Source: Alphaproteobacteria bacterium
Lineage (GTDB): Bacteria > Pseudomonadota > Alphaproteobacteria > Rickettsiales > UBA998
Reading direction: 5' to 3'
DNA: 35,539 nt
Assembly: GCA_004292675.1 (NCBI GenBank)
Contig: RDXO01000030.1
Location: 1 to 35,539 of the forward strand
Below, in pieces: positions 17,105 through 26,727 of this stretch. The translations under genes and the position numbers were made by a program. Under the pieces are notes generated by a model. It saw only the letters and a list, made by a program, of their open reading frames with translations. It had not been told where the DNA came from and ran no database searches. How positions within the stretch are numbered: position 1 is the first letter of the stretch; each line of letters opens with the position of its first letter.

Positions 17105-18397
17105 TTATGCACCAAGCACTTTCTTTGCACGAATCTTGCTGTCTTCCACGGCAGGCTGATCAAAAGCATTCACTTCCATCATATCCGCAATCAGAATAGT
17201 TTCAATCATGATATGCATCAGCAATGCACCAAGATGGTAGGCATCCACAACTGGCACATGCATGGTGCGCACAGGACGACCAGCCGCTTGCAAAGAAGCG
17301 ATTGTGCCTTGTTGGAAGGCATCCATTACATCACCGAGCGGTTTATCGGCAAGATAGGATAGCCCCGCAACATCTGCCAATTTTTTGCTTATCTTCGTAC
17401 CCACGCCATGTTGATGGGTGGTGATCACCGTGAAAAATTGCTGATCCATCCCATCGAGCATTAATTGCAACATGGAGTGCTGATCAACCGTACCCAAAGC
17501 CGCAAGCGGAGTAATGCCCTTGCCATCTTTTCCTAAACTCTCACTGATAAGCTGTCTGCACCATGCAGAAAGAAATTCCAAACGATCAACATACGGCATA
17601 ATGGTGTGAATAGTACGCCCCAACGCCGCATGACGCATCGCATACAACGCCCCTTGTATCGCAACATTATGCTCCGCTTCCGTATGCAGGGCATGATGCA
17701 ACACATCCCGCATCCCACGACGCACCGAACGCACATCAACGCCACATACTGCCGCAGGTACAAGCCCAATATTCGCTGCACAGCTCCAACGACCACCAAG
17801 CAACGGATCATGTGTGATGCGCATCATGCCATAATGATCTGCCAATTTTGCAAGCGATGAACTTGTCGGTTCAGTACATGCATAACAACGCGCCCGAATG
17901 CCCTCTGCACCAATCTCATGCTCCAACCAATCAAGCACCAACATCACTTGTGTTATCGTCTCTAATGTGCCTCCCGATTTACTAATGAACAACCATGAAG
18001 TGCGATCAGGATGCACCGTTTGTTGCATCTGTGCAAAACTTTCTGGATCAGGATTATCCATCACCATCAAACGCACCGAATGATTGGCAGAACGCAGCGC
18101 AACCAACGCCTCTGCACCCAAGGATGATCCGCCAATTCCCACCAGTACCAGCACATCAGATTGTGCCGTAATACGCTGTGCGAGCGTTTCAATCTCTGCC
18201 AAATCCTCCTCACTATCCACGATAGAAAACAATGCAAGAGGTTGCTCATACAGGCTACGAAGCGCAGTTAATGCACGCGAAGCAAGCGCAGCGTCTTGAG
18301 GAGTATGATGCACCGTACCTTGCGGTTCAACGATACTACTCTGAATCGGGTTCATGTGTTGTACTGGTGTGTTTTTTGTTGCTTGTGCTTGGTTCAT
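17105..18397 (-). CDS. pgi: Glucose-6-phosphate isomerase
   Basis: Interconverts glucose-6-P and fructose-6-P. Two SIS-type halves are present: VGIGGSSLGAEALVAL, then LFISKSGGTLETITQ (PGI signature region), DPLLGGRWS, KDGKGITPLAALGTVDQHSMLQL and the C-terminal EVNAFDQPAVEDSKIRAK with the conserved QPAVE-K segment. The 430-residue length corresponds to the shorter PGI form rather than the about 550-residue enterobacterial type. The start at 18397 is supported by AGGAG 9 bases upstream. This places the first 62 bases inside the 3' end of the upstream M16 gene in another frame, an unusually long same-strand overlap. Confidence 0.95.
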   Translation of the reverse strand: MNQAQATKNTPVQHMNPIQSSIVEPQGTVHHTPQDAALASRALTALRSLYEQPLALFSIVDSEEDLAEIETLAQRITAQSDVLVLVGIGGSSLGAEALVALRSANHSVRLMVMDNPDPESFAQMQQTVHPDRTSWLFISKSGGTLETITQVMLVLDWLEHEIGAEGIRARCYACTEPTSSSLAKLADHYGMMRITHDPLLGGRWSCAANIGLVPAAVCGVDVRSVRRGMRDVLHHALHTEAEHNVAIQGALYAMRHAALGRTIHTIMPYVDRLEFLSAWCRQLISESLGKDGKGITPLAALGTVDQHSMLQLMLDGMDQQFFTVITTHQHGVGTKISKKLADVAGLSYLADKPLGDVMDAFQQGTIASLQAAGRPVRTMHVPVVDAYHLGALLMHIMIETILIADMMEVNAFDQPAVEDSKIRAKKVLGA

Positions 18398-19706
18398 ATG
18401 GCTTTTCTCCTACCCAAATAATAAGCGATTGTTGAAGATTGATGGCTATTTTAGCAGCTTCTTGTATATCCTGCAAAGTCACAGTACGAATATGATCGTT
18501 ACGTTTCTCTAAATAATCCGTACCGAGCTTATGGCGTTGCATCAAAGACAAATAAGCAACTTTTTCACTGTTGCTATCCAAGGATAATGCAAATGACCCT
18601 GTGAGATAATCTTGTGCGGCGCGCAATTCCTGTTCACTCACGCCCTTTTCGACGACATGACGCAACACGCCAAGTGCTGCCTCATAACCTTCCGTAGCGC
18701 GTTGCGTTTGCGTACTAAAACCTACGGAAAACCACGGGCTATATTCTAAAGACCGCAAGGCAGAGTACACGCCATATGTCAAACCGCGTTTTTCGCGCAA
18801 TTCTTCCCCTAAGCGTGATGAAAGCGTACCGCCCCCAACAATATGATTCATGACATACGCCGCATAAAAGAGCTTATGATGACGATCAATCGAAGGAGTT
18901 GCAATCAGAATCTTAGTTTGTGGTTCATCCAACTGCACAAATATCGGTTCTTTGTTATTTTTCAACATGATAGTTTGCAAAGGTGCAACAGGTTCTGTAC
19001 GTGTTTGCGGTACATCGCTCATGCTCTTAGTGAGAAATCCTTGTAATTGCTTCACGGTGACATCACCTGAACATGAAACTTCCATGCTCTCCCGCGCTAA
19101 AACACGCTGCAAAAAATCTTGCATCGCATCGGGAGTAATGCGCTCTAAAGTTGCACGCGTGCCGTTGATGGGATGACCATAAGGATGCCCCTCAAACGCC
19201 GTTTTTATGAAAGCCTGACTCAAACGCGAGGAGGGTTGCAGTTCAGCACGCTTAAAGGCTTCATATTGTCTATCCCGCAAACGATTCCATTCCGCATCAT
19301 CAAAACGCGGCTGCGTCATGATAGCTGCCACCGTGTGCCACGCCTCTTCTTGATATTGAGATAAGGATGTAAAACTTATATTCATATCATCGCGTGAAGC
19401 GGAGCTATCCATCGCAATCGCATAACGATCTAGATGCGCATGAAATGCCGTAGCATCACGATCCCCCGCGCCTTCCATCAGCATTTTTGCGGTGAAGGAT
19501 GCAAGCCCCGCATCATCAGGGGATTCATAGGCACTTCCCGCATTTCTAATCCGCACATGACACGTCACCATCGGCACCGAATGATCCTCAATAAGCAATC
19601 CAGAAATAGATGCAGCATTGAGGGTCTGCACCTTAGGAACAGCCGCATAGGAAGGCGCACTCACACACCACACCCCCATCATGACAGAACATAACCAACG
19701 CCTCAT
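18336..19706 (-). CDS. M16-family peptidase-like protein, catalytically inactive type
   Basis: Residues 1-21 form a signal peptide. The M16 N-terminal domain is present, but the zinc motif HxxEH is replaced by LASFTAKMLMEGAG, so it should not be catalytic. The C-terminal M16 domain keeps the family GGGTLSSRLGEELREKRGLTYGVYSAL block. Such partners pair with an active M16 subunit, as in mitochondrial processing peptidase and bacterial two-gene M16 systems. The active partner lies immediately upstream with an ATGA overlap, so a periplasmic heterodimer is likely. The 3' end carries a hydrophilic Ser/Thr/His-rich tail, about 20 residues, that overlaps pgi. Confidence 0.92.
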   Translation of the reverse strand: MRRWLCSVMMGVWCVSAPSYAAVPKVQTLNAASISGLLIEDHSVPMVTCHVRIRNAGSAYESPDDAGLASFTAKMLMEGAGDRDATAFHAHLDRYAIAMDSSASRDDMNISFTSLSQYQEEAWHTVAAIMTQPRFDDAEWNRLRDRQYEAFKRAELQPSSRLSQAFIKTAFEGHPYGHPINGTRATLERITPDAMQDFLQRVLARESMEVSCSGDVTVKQLQGFLTKSMSDVPQTRTEPVAPLQTIMLKNNKEPIFVQLDEPQTKILIATPSIDRHHKLFYAAYVMNHIVGGGTLSSRLGEELREKRGLTYGVYSALRSLEYSPWFSVGFSTQTQRATEGYEAALGVLRHVVEKGVSEQELRAAQDYLTGSFALSLDSNSEKVAYLSLMQRHKLGTDYLEKRNDHIRTVTLQDIQEAAKIAINLQQSLIIWVGEKPYEPSTSNKKHTSTTHEPDSE

Positions 19707-21130
19707 AATGTTTCTCCTTTTGAAGGTGATGGATTCCCCTTCGGCACGGCATAACCCGTGACATGATAATCATTATTCATCACAACACGCATCCAATGGC
19801 GTACATCCTCCGCCGTCACTCGTTCTAATTCTGCTTCCCATCTATTAATCCATGCAGGATCAGCACCAATCATCATCAATGTAGCAAGAAGCGATGCCAT
19901 GCCTTGCAAATCATCACGCGCAAAAATAGCAGCCGCTTGCATTTGGGCGCGCACACGTTGCATATCTTCTTCGGAAATATCACGCTTTTGCGCCTCCATC
20001 ATCGCCTCTTCATAAGCCTTCTCGATCGCGTCTCTATGCACACCCTCAACAGGATGAATCACCACGGCTAAGCTCCCCTCACCTCGCGAAAATGGATAAT
20101 AGGATATAGAAACAGCACTTGCCAACTTCTTTTGACGCACTAAGGATTCATAAAGCCAACCAGTTTCTCCATCACCAAGCAATTCTTCCACATAGAGCAA
20201 TGCCATATAGGAAGATGCACGTGGCTTTTTCACTGGCTTAATTGCGGGCTGTGCGAGGCTTGATCCCAAGGTAGGAGCGCGATAGAAGCGCATCCATACA
20301 GGAAGGCGCACACGGGAATCAGGCAACATCACCCGCTCAGCACTACGTGCAGGCGGGTCTTGCGTCCAGATACGCGGTGGCGTTTTCTCACCACGCCATC
20401 CACCATAATAACGGCGCACCAAACGCATGGCTTGTGCAGGCTGTACATCACCCACTAATAAGAGGGTCATATTGGAAGGCGTGTAATAACGTCGCCAAAA
20501 TCCGCGCATATCTTCAGGGCTTAATTGCTGCATTTCATGCATCCAGCCAATAATCGGCATCCCATAGGGATGATGCGGATGCAAAACGCGTCGCATCTGC
20601 TCCACAAGGAGTGCAGTGGGGGATGATTCAGTACGCAAACGACGCTCTTCTAAAATCACCTCACGCTCTTTCAGGAAGGCATCAGGGCTTGGTTGGATAT
20701 TTTGCATCCGATCCGCCTCTAGGCGCATCACTTGCTCAAGATGTTCGCTGGCAATCGTCACATAATAGCCCGTCATATCCGAAGACGTATAGGCATTATG
20801 CACGCCACCTAATCCTTGGATTATTGTATCATACGAACCTTCGGGAAAACGTGGCGTACCCTTGAACATCATATGTTCCAAATAATGCGCTAAACCTGAC
20901 GCGCCTCGCGGATCATCCGCTGCCCCTGCTGCCACCAACAGATTATGCGACACGACAGGCGCACGATGATTCGGCACAATGACTACCTTCAAGCCATTAT
21001 CTAGCGTTTCACGATAAAAGGTGATCGGCTGCGCTGCTTGCGCCACCCATGCCATCATGATTAAAATTAGTGCAACAATGGTACGAATACGCCATTGGCG
21101 AACTTTAGAACGAAAAACAGGCGCATTCAT
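19703..21130 (-). CDS. M16-family zinc metallopeptidase, active subunit
   Basis: The N-terminal membrane-spanning signal (IRTIVALILIMMAWVAQAA) directs it to the periplasm. The inverted zinc motif is intact: GLAHYLEHMMFKGTPRFPEG (HxxEH), with the downstream Glu in the ILEERR region. The second M16 domain contains ELLGDGETGWLYESLVRQKKLA. 475 residues. ATG 21130 overlaps the stop of the upstream lipoprotein (TAATG); the in-frame TTG at 21142 is a weaker choice. The order lipoprotein, active M16, inactive M16 indicates a single envelope-located module. Confidence 0.94.
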   Translation of the reverse strand: MNAPVFRSKVRQWRIRTIVALILIMMAWVAQAAQPITFYRETLDNGLKVVIVPNHRAPVVSHNLLVAAGAADDPRGASGLAHYLEHMMFKGTPRFPEGSYDTIIQGLGGVHNAYTSSDMTGYYVTIASEHLEQVMRLEADRMQNIQPSPDAFLKEREVILEERRLRTESSPTALLVEQMRRVLHPHHPYGMPIIGWMHEMQQLSPEDMRGFWRRYYTPSNMTLLLVGDVQPAQAMRLVRRYYGGWRGEKTPPRIWTQDPPARSAERVMLPDSRVRLPVWMRFYRAPTLGSSLAQPAIKPVKKPRASSYMALLYVEELLGDGETGWLYESLVRQKKLASAVSISYYPFSRGEGSLAVVIHPVEGVHRDAIEKAYEEAMMEAQKRDISEEDMQRVRAQMQAAAIFARDDLQGMASLLATLMMIGADPAWINRWEAELERVTAEDVRHWMRVVMNNDYHVTGYAVPKGNPSPSKGETL

Positions 21131-21741
21131 TAAAACAACCAATCAAGGACAGGGTTTATTTGCTCTTTCTTTTCTGGCACAGCACCATCATTGACGGCGC
21201 GCCCTTTTTGTTTATTCTCAATCAAACGCTCGCGCTCTTTTTGGGCATCCACAACGGTTTCTCCATCCATAATGGGAGCTTGCAATCGATCAAGCACACT
21301 CATTTTCTCGGGGGATGCTTGCTGCGCTTCATCTTCTAATGTTTTGCGGATAGCAGGGTCTGCCTTCGCTGCACCCAATTTCCCTAAAAAAGTACGCTCA
21401 GAGATAGTCGGCAAATCGCTCGATCCCACAGGAGTCAACGCCGTCTCCACTTTACCACGTGGTGCATCCGTCTTATAATGTTGCGTATAATCATAGACGC
21501 TTCCTGATTCAAACAAGGCTTTTTTTGCTGCATCTTTCATAGGCTGCACGCCTCGTTCTTTCGCTTCATCAGGTGGATAGAGATAAAATTCTTCGGGTAC
21601 ACTCAAAGGCGGGCGCGACACCACACGAAATTCATCAGGAGCTTTCTTGTCCAATCCCAATGTATCACGCACGCCGCCATCACAGGCAGCAAGGCAAAGC
21701 AGCGCGCTCAATGCGCAAAAACCATATTTTATACAATTCAT
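21130..21741 (-). CDS. DUF3035 lipoprotein, BamF-type beta-barrel assembly component
   Basis: 203 residues with a lipoprotein signal peptide ending in the lipobox LCLAAC, so the mature N-terminal Cys is acylated. The diagnostic segment PDEFRVVSRPPLSVPEEFYLYPP is typical of DUF3035 proteins, which in alphaproteobacteria associate with the Bam outer-membrane assembly complex as BamF. The rest is hydrophilic and probably unstructured. GAGG lies 5 bases before the ATG. It is first in an operon with the two M16 peptidases; the neighbouring lspA seen in some relatives is absent. bamB lies elsewhere in the window. Confidence 0.82.
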   Translation of the reverse strand: MNCIKYGFCALSALLCLAACDGGVRDTLGLDKKAPDEFRVVSRPPLSVPEEFYLYPPDEAKERGVQPMKDAAKKALFESGSVYDYTQHYKTDAPRGKVETALTPVGSSDLPTISERTFLGKLGAAKADPAIRKTLEDEAQQASPEKMSVLDRLQAPIMDGETVVDAQKERERLIENKQKGRAVNDGAVPEKKEQINPVLDWLF

Positions 21742-21771
21742 TCTATCCTCATAGCTGTTGTGTATGTAGTG

Positions 21772-22956
21772 CTATTTTTTGCAAAGAAAAGGGGCAGCAC
21801 ATGCAAATGCTTGTTCTAGGTCGGCAATCACATCACGTGGGTCTTCCAAACCAATATGCATACGTATGCACCATGGGTCAGATTCCCATTTCCGCGCCGT
21901 TGCTGTACGCACTTCTTTCGGGCGGAATGGCACGATCAGACTCTCATAGCCACCCCAACTAAAGCCCATACCAAATAGCTTCAATGCATCGCACCAAGCA
22001 CGCGTCGCTTCATGCGTAAAGGATGGGTTCAATACTAAGGCACACAACGATGCGCCACCGCTCATGTGCTTTTTCCATACATTATGCCCTGCATCATCGG
22101 GATGCGGAGGATAGAGAATCTCTGCGATCTCAGGGCGTTGCTTCAACCACGCTAACACCTCCATGATGTTTTTTTGCTGCTGCTCAATGCGTACTTTCAT
22201 GCTACGCAATCCACGCAACGCAAGAGCTGCTTCATCGCCTGTCACATAATTGCCAAGCGTTGCCGCCATTTTGCTAATCGCGTGAAAATGTTGTGTGCGC
22301 GCACTCACTGCCCCCATCACCACATCAGAATGCCCCGCAACATATTTCGTCACGGCTTGAATCGCCACATCCACCCCAAGGGCAAAGGGCTTCATATAGA
22401 GGGGCGTTGCCCATGTATAATCCAGCATTGTAATGCAGCCATGCTTATGTGCCACGGCGCATAAACCAGCAATATCTTGCATTTCAATCGTCATAGACCC
22501 CGGAGCTTCAAGGAACACAAGGCGCGTATTCGGACGCATCAGTGCTTCCAACTCATCAGGGACAATCATCGGATCATAATAGGTTGTTTCAATGCCCATT
22601 TTATGCAGCACATGATCACACATGGCACGCGTTGGACCATACACCGCATCCGCAACCAATAGATGATCCCCCTGCTTTAACAACGCAAGAAGCGGGATAG
22701 TAACGGCGGATAGCCCCGATGAAGTGAGAATAGTATGCTCCGCATCAATCAATGCACCAAGCGCATCACGCAACGCAAACACCGTGGGGTTGCCTTGGCG
22801 CGCATAGGCAGGGCTGGTGCGACCATAATAGCCTTCACAGAAGCCATCAAACGAATCGAACAAAATCGTTGAAGCGCGGTAAATAGGGGGATTAACCGAT
22901 CCAAACCCTTCATGAGTTCGCCCCGCCGTGACCAATGAAGTAGCAATATGTGTCAT
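21772..22956 (-). CDS. metC: Cystathionine beta-lyase (Cys/Met metabolism PLP enzyme)
   Basis: Cleaves cystathionine to homocysteine in methionine synthesis. It belongs to the gamma family of PLP enzymes, 394 residues. Features: an N-terminal YYGRTSPAYARQGNPT block, LTSSGLSAV for the phosphate pocket, MLDYTWATPLYMKPFALG with the PLP-contacting Asp, and the lysine in AVTKYVAGHSDVVMG. The C-terminal SWGGYESLIVPF favours MetC over MetB. GGTGGG precedes the ATG. It is a single gene facing the same way as the bamF operon, 30 bases upstream of it. Confidence 0.94.
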   Translation of the reverse strand: MTHIATSLVTAGRTHEGFGSVNPPIYRASTILFDSFDGFCEGYYGRTSPAYARQGNPTVFALRDALGALIDAEHTILTSSGLSAVTIPLLALLKQGDHLLVADAVYGPTRAMCDHVLHKMGIETTYYDPMIVPDELEALMRPNTRLVFLEAPGSMTIEMQDIAGLCAVAHKHGCITMLDYTWATPLYMKPFALGVDVAIQAVTKYVAGHSDVVMGAVSARTQHFHAISKMAATLGNYVTGDEAALALRGLRSMKVRIEQQQKNIMEVLAWLKQRPEIAEILYPPHPDDAGHNVWKKHMSGGASLCALVLNPSFTHEATRAWCDALKLFGMGFSWGGYESLIVPFRPKEVRTATARKWESDPWCIRMHIGLEDPRDVIADLEQAFACAAPFLCKK

Positions 22957-23120
22957 AGTTCACCCACCATCGAAATAAGAAGCAATGCATATGACAACCT
23001 AGCAGGATATAGAAAAAATGCAATCCACTTTTCTAAAATTTTTGACAGAAACCACGATCCTCGATGCATGATCCTATTGAGACCTCAGCATAATAGCATT
23101 TTTTCATGCTTAGCACAAAG

Positions 23121-23174
23121 CAGGAATCCAATCAAAAGCATTGATCTGGATGCCTGCCTTCGCAGGAGTGACGA
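23121..23174. repeat. REP-like palindromic sequence
   Basis: CAGGAATCCAATC at 23121 and GATCTGGATGCCTG (about 23143-23156) form an imperfect inverted pair, followed at once by a hairpin CCTGC-CTTC-GCAGG and AGTGACGA. This pattern resembles dispersed REP-type palindromes common in alphaproteobacterial genomes. It sits in the 294-base gap between metC and the phasin gene; the rest of that gap shows nothing else I can support. Confidence 0.5.
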
Positions 23175-23250
23175 GTATAAAAAAAACACACAAAGCCCAC
23201 CCCCTATCCGAGAGCGAGCCTTGCTGATTACGCACAACATATACGCGATA

Positions 23251-23802
23251 TTACTCCGTAAACGCCTTAGAAAGACGGTGCGCAGCGTCATTAATACTGT
23301 CACTAATCGGCTCTGATGCTTCCGCCGTCATGGTACACCAGCTATTAGAAAAACGCGATATATTGCCTAACATGCGCTCCATATTCATCTGCATCACGCG
23401 AGTTTGCAAAGACATCACATCCTGAGCAGTACGGCACGCAAATAATTCTTTAGATACATCGACATTTTCAGCAATCGCTTTTTGGGTTGAACTCATCCAC
23501 TCTTCATAGAGTTTACTCACACAATTCGTTGCTACTGCACGCGCTTGAGAAGCTGCTTCCATCTGAGTGCGCCCAATTTCTACTGTTTCGCTCATTGCAC
23601 GCTGCACACGCTCTGCCATATGGGCAAGTTGCTGCGCACCTTCTTGGCTACGTTCAACCAACTGCTCCGTAATGCTTACGATTGGCGATTCTGCATCTTC
23701 TTGTTTCATCACTACGATATTGGCAGGTTCTTGAGTAGCTGCCACCTGTTCTTGTGGGGCTTTATAGACTTTTTGTGTAGCATGTTTCTGAGGCTGATTC
23801 AT
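23251..23802 (-). CDS. Phasin-family protein
   Basis: Phasins coat polyhydroxyalkanoate granules. This one is helical and amphipathic: the C-terminal 110 residues (AERVQRAMSETVEIGRTQMEAASQ to SLQTRVMQMNMERMLGNISRFS) match the coiled-coil pattern of the phasin_2 family. The N-terminal part is Gln/Ala-rich. ATG 23802 has a perfect AAGGAG 5 bases upstream (183 residues). The frame continues to ATG 23925, which also has AAGGAG, 8 bases upstream; that would add 41 Ser/His/Gln/Lys-rich residues. Both may be used. No PHA synthase gene is in the window, so a granule role is inferred from the family only. Confidence 0.8.
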   Translation of the reverse strand: MNQPQKHATQKVYKAPQEQVAATQEPANIVVMKQEDAESPIVSITEQLVERSQEGAQQLAHMAERVQRAMSETVEIGRTQMEAASQARAVATNCVSKLYEEWMSSTQKAIAENVDVSKELFACRTAQDVMSLQTRVMQMNMERMLGNISRFSNSWCTMTAEASEPISDSINDAAHRLSKAFTE

Positions 23803-24041
23803 AATAGCTCCTTCTTGAGTTAATAAAGTTTTGTTTTGATGGGTTCGTTGATGACGCTGTTTCATCGAAGACGATGATCCATGTTTGGTACTGTGTTCTG
23901 ATTTAGGTGTATCGCTACTATTCATCCATGGCACTCCTTGTGAGTATGCATATACATATTTAAGAATATCGCGGATTGATTGCGATTGTCAACCTATTAA
24001 CGAGCTTTATTGAAACTTACCATCCAACAGCATCATAATTA

Positions 24042-24064
24042 TGACAAATATGACAGATTTGTCA
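24042..24064. repeat. Inverted repeat between aroQ and the phasin gene
   Basis: TGACAAAT, 7 bases, ATTTGTCA: perfect 8-base arms with a second TGACA inside the spacer. There is no T run, so it is unlikely to be a terminator; it could be an operator for the phasin gene. No known regulator motif is recognised. Confidence 0.45.
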
Positions 24065-24079
24065 ACATGAAATACATCC

Positions 24080-24520
24080 TTAGGTAGAAATAAGATTAGC
24101 CAACGCGTCAATCGCAAAAATATAGCCCACAGGACCAAGACCACAAATCACCCCTGTTGCCACCCCGCTAATAAAGGATACCGAACGGAATTGCTCACGC
24201 GCATGGATATTGCTGATATGCACTTCGATAATTGGCACTTTATGCATGGTAAGTGCATCACGCAACGCCACCGACGTATGCGAAAAGCCCCCCGCATTAA
24301 TGATAATGCCACGCACTGCCCCATAGGCATCACATAATTTATCAATCAACTCACCTTCATGGTTGCTTTGAAAGCATTCAACTGTTAGATTATGCGCTGT
24401 CGCACGTACACCACATTGCACTTCAATGGCTTCTAGTGTAGTATGACCATAAATCTCAGGCTGTCTTAAACCTAACATACTGAGATTCGGACCATTTATT
24501 AATAAAATATCATATTCCAT
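24080..24520 (-). CDS. aroQ: 3-dehydroquinate dehydratase, type II
   Basis: Third shikimate-pathway step. 146 residues with the full type II signature: LLINGPNLSMLGLRQPEIYGHTTL (catalytic Arg and Tyr), FQSNHEGELIDKL, IINAGGFSHTSVALRDAL and PIIEVHISNIHAREQFR with the catalytic His. accB/accC, which often follow aroQ, are absent. It is divergent from thiS with only 12 bases between the start codons, so at least one promoter must lie inside the other gene or far upstream. Confidence 0.97.
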   Translation of the reverse strand: MEYDILLINGPNLSMLGLRQPEIYGHTTLEAIEVQCGVRATAHNLTVECFQSNHEGELIDKLCDAYGAVRGIIINAGGFSHTSVALRDALTMHKVPIIEVHISNIHAREQFRSVSFISGVATGVICGLGPVGYIFAIDALANLIST

Positions 24521-24532
24521 GCCTTATACCTT

Positions 24533-24754
24533 ATGAAAAAAAACAACTATACTCAAATAACTTTGAATGGATTACCCAAAGAATTGCCGAATGAATCCAT
24601 GACTGTTGCCGATTTGTTAGCATCGTTGCACATCGACCCAACGCAAGTGGCATTAGAAAAGAATCTACAGATCATCCCCAAATCACGTTATGCCCAATGC
24701 ATGATTGATGATGGGGATAAGATTGAATTAGTCGAATTTGTTGGAGGGGGCTAA
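24533..24754 (+). CDS. thiS: Sulfur carrier protein ThiS
   Basis: Ubiquitin-like sulfur carrier for the thiazole moiety of thiamine, 73 residues. It ends in the essential diglycine (ELVEFVGGG) that is adenylated and thiocarboxylated. The beta-grasp core is [10 protein letters not shown]...[26 protein letters not shown]. The start lacks a clear Shine-Dalgarno site. The stop overlaps the thiG start by one base. A TPP riboswitch is impossible in the 12-base gap upstream. Confidence 0.94.
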   Translation: MKKNNYTQITLNGLPKELPNESMTVADLLASLHIDPTQVALEKNLQIIPKSRYAQCMIDDGDKIELVEFVGGG

Positions 24755-25563
24755 TGTCGCACACATTATCATTAGATGAAAAAGAGGATAGACTTTGCAT
24801 TGCAGGTATGTCGTTTAACTCACGCTTATTGGTAGGAACGGGCAAGTATCCTTCTGCCGACATTGCGCAACAAGCCATTCATGCCAGCGGTGCGGAGATT
24901 ATCACTGTTGCACTTAGACGGATCGATATGTCGCGCCCTTATGCAGATTCCATCATTCGCACGCTGCCACCGCACAGCTATAGCTACCTACCCAATACGG
25001 CGGGCTGTTACACGGCTGCCGATGCAGTACGCACGCTCAGACTTGCACGGGAGATTGAGGAATTCTCGCTTGTAAAACTTGAGGTGATAGGCGACAAAAC
25101 TTTTCTTTATCCTGATGTGATTGAAACCATCAATGCTGCGGAACAACTCATTGCGGATGGCTTCAAGGTGATGGCATATACCAATGATGATCCGCTCATT
25201 GCCGCACGGCTTGAAGAAGTCGGATGCGTTGCCATTATGCCGCTTGGTGCGCCCATAGGATCAGGGCTTGGCATCCAGAACACGCTCAACATACGTGCGA
25301 TTGTGGAACAATCTTCTGTACCTGTCATTCTTGATGCAGGCATAGGGACGGCATCTGATGCAGCCATAGCGATGGAATTAGGGTGCGATGGCGTATTGCT
25401 CAATACGGCGATTGCGCTCGCACAAAACCCTGTCCTCATGGCACGTGCAATGAAAAACGCCGTAGAGGCAGGGCGCGATGCCTACCTCGCGGGGAGAATG
25501 CCACGCCGTGCGCACGCCTCCGCTTCGTCTCCCACCACGCATATGTTAGATCATCATCACTAA
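24754..25563 (+). CDS. thiG: Thiazole synthase
   Basis: Forms the thiazole phosphate from deoxyxylulose-5-P, dehydroglycine and ThiS thiocarboxylate. TIM-barrel, 269 residues: [62 protein letters not shown] with the Schiff-base Lys, and [15 protein letters not shown] for phosphate binding. It starts with an ATG overlapping the thiS TAA, preceded by GGAGGGGG. The 3' end overlaps the convergent proB by 18 bases. thiO, thiE and thiF are not adjacent, so thiamine genes are split. Confidence 0.97.
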   Translation: MSHTLSLDEKEDRLCIAGMSFNSRLLVGTGKYPSADIAQQAIHASGAEIITVALRRIDMSRPYADSIIRTLPPHSYSYLPNTAGCYTAADAVRTLRLAREIEEFSLVKLEVIGDKTFLYPDVIETINAAEQLIADGFKVMAYTNDDPLIAARLEEVGCVAIMPLGAPIGSGLGIQNTLNIRAIVEQSSVPVILDAGIGTASDAAIAMELGCDGVLLNTAIALAQNPVLMARAMKNAVEAGRDAYLAGRMPRRAHASASSPTTHMLDHHH

Positions 25564-26664
25564 ATCATCCCGATGAATGGCAACATCACCGCGTTCATAC
25601 CCTAAGGCTTCAACAATCTGCGCGCTTTGCATCCCCACAATGGCGCGCATCTCATGCTCAGGATAACAGACAAGCCCTTTCGCAATCACGCTCCCTGAGA
25701 AGGATCGCACCACTGTCACCACATCACCACGTTGAAATGTTCCACGCACATCAACAACACCCACGGGCAATAGGCTTGTGCCACGTTGCAATGCAGCGCA
25801 CGCGCCTTCATCAATCATCAACATACCTGAGGGAGAAAACACCCCCGCAATCCATTCTTTGCGGGCTTTAAGTGGTGAAGTGTGCGCATGAAATAATGTA
25901 TGCTTGCCACCTGCGTGCAGCGCATCGATCGGGCGGTGGATCGCCCCTTGCGCTAAGATCATATGACACCCGCTAGAGGTTGCCATCATGGCTGCTTCGA
26001 TCTTGGTGATCATTCCCCCCGTCCCTACACGTGAACTAGGTGGCGCGGCGTAGCTACGTATTTCTTCGGTAATATGCGACACGTCGGCAATGAAGCGTGC
26101 TTCAGGGTTTCTGCTTGGATCAGCACTATACAGCCCATCAATATCAGAAAGCAAGATCAACACATCAGCACTGACCATCTGCGCCACGCGTGCTGCCAAA
26201 CGATCATTATCCCCCACACGTAGCTCTGCCGTGGCAACCGTATCATTTTCATTGATGATGGGGATAATGCCATGGGCAAGTAAGGCATTGAGGGTGGTAC
26301 GCGCATTGAGATAACGCTTGCGTGATTCGCTATCATCGAGCGTGAGTAATAATTGCGCGACGTTCATCCCATCTTCGGCAAACACGTTCTGCCATTCATG
26401 CATTAGCAAAAATTGTCCACATGCAGCAGCGGCTTGCTTATCGACCAGTGTCAATGGCTTCGCATCAAAGCCTAAAATACCCCGCCCAAGTGCCACAGCA
26501 CCAGAGGTAATAATCACCACTTCCTTACCATCACGACGCAATGCAGCAATATCATGTGCCAGCCCTGCCATCCAATAATGGCGCACTTTCCCCTGCTCCG
26601 TATGCGCGATAAGGGATGAACCCACTTTGATGATAATGCGTTGTGCTGATGTTAAAATATGCAT
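25546..26664 (-). CDS. proB: Glutamate 5-kinase
   Basis: First step of proline synthesis. 372 residues: an amino-acid kinase domain ([78 protein letters not shown]) and a C-terminal PUA domain (about 275-372, [18 protein letters not shown]). In relatives it often follows obgE; here the upstream neighbour is an unknown frameshifted gene. No strong Shine-Dalgarno is seen before ATG 26664. Its stop lies inside the end of thiG on the opposite strand. Confidence 0.97.
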   Translation of the reverse strand: MHILTSAQRIIIKVGSSLIAHTEQGKVRHYWMAGLAHDIAALRRDGKEVVIITSGAVALGRGILGFDAKPLTLVDKQAAAACGQFLLMHEWQNVFAEDGMNVAQLLLTLDDSESRKRYLNARTTLNALLAHGIIPIINENDTVATAELRVGDNDRLAARVAQMVSADVLILLSDIDGLYSADPSRNPEARFIADVSHITEEIRSYAAPPSSRVGTGGMITKIEAAMMATSSGCHMILAQGAIHRPIDALHAGGKHTLFHAHTSPLKARKEWIAGVFSPSGMLMIDEGACAALQRGTSLLPVGVVDVRGTFQRGDVVTVVRSFSGSVIAKGLVCYPEHEMRAIVGMQSAQIVEALGYERGDVAIHRDDLVMMI

Positions 26665-26727
26665 AGAGCCATGCTACGAGCAAATCACATGATGCGCAAG
26701 AAAAAAATCGGCATATGTTCTTAACCT

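Noticed and set aside
24521..24532. TPP riboswitch before thiS
   Set aside because: Only 12 bases separate the two start codons, so a riboswitch cannot fit.
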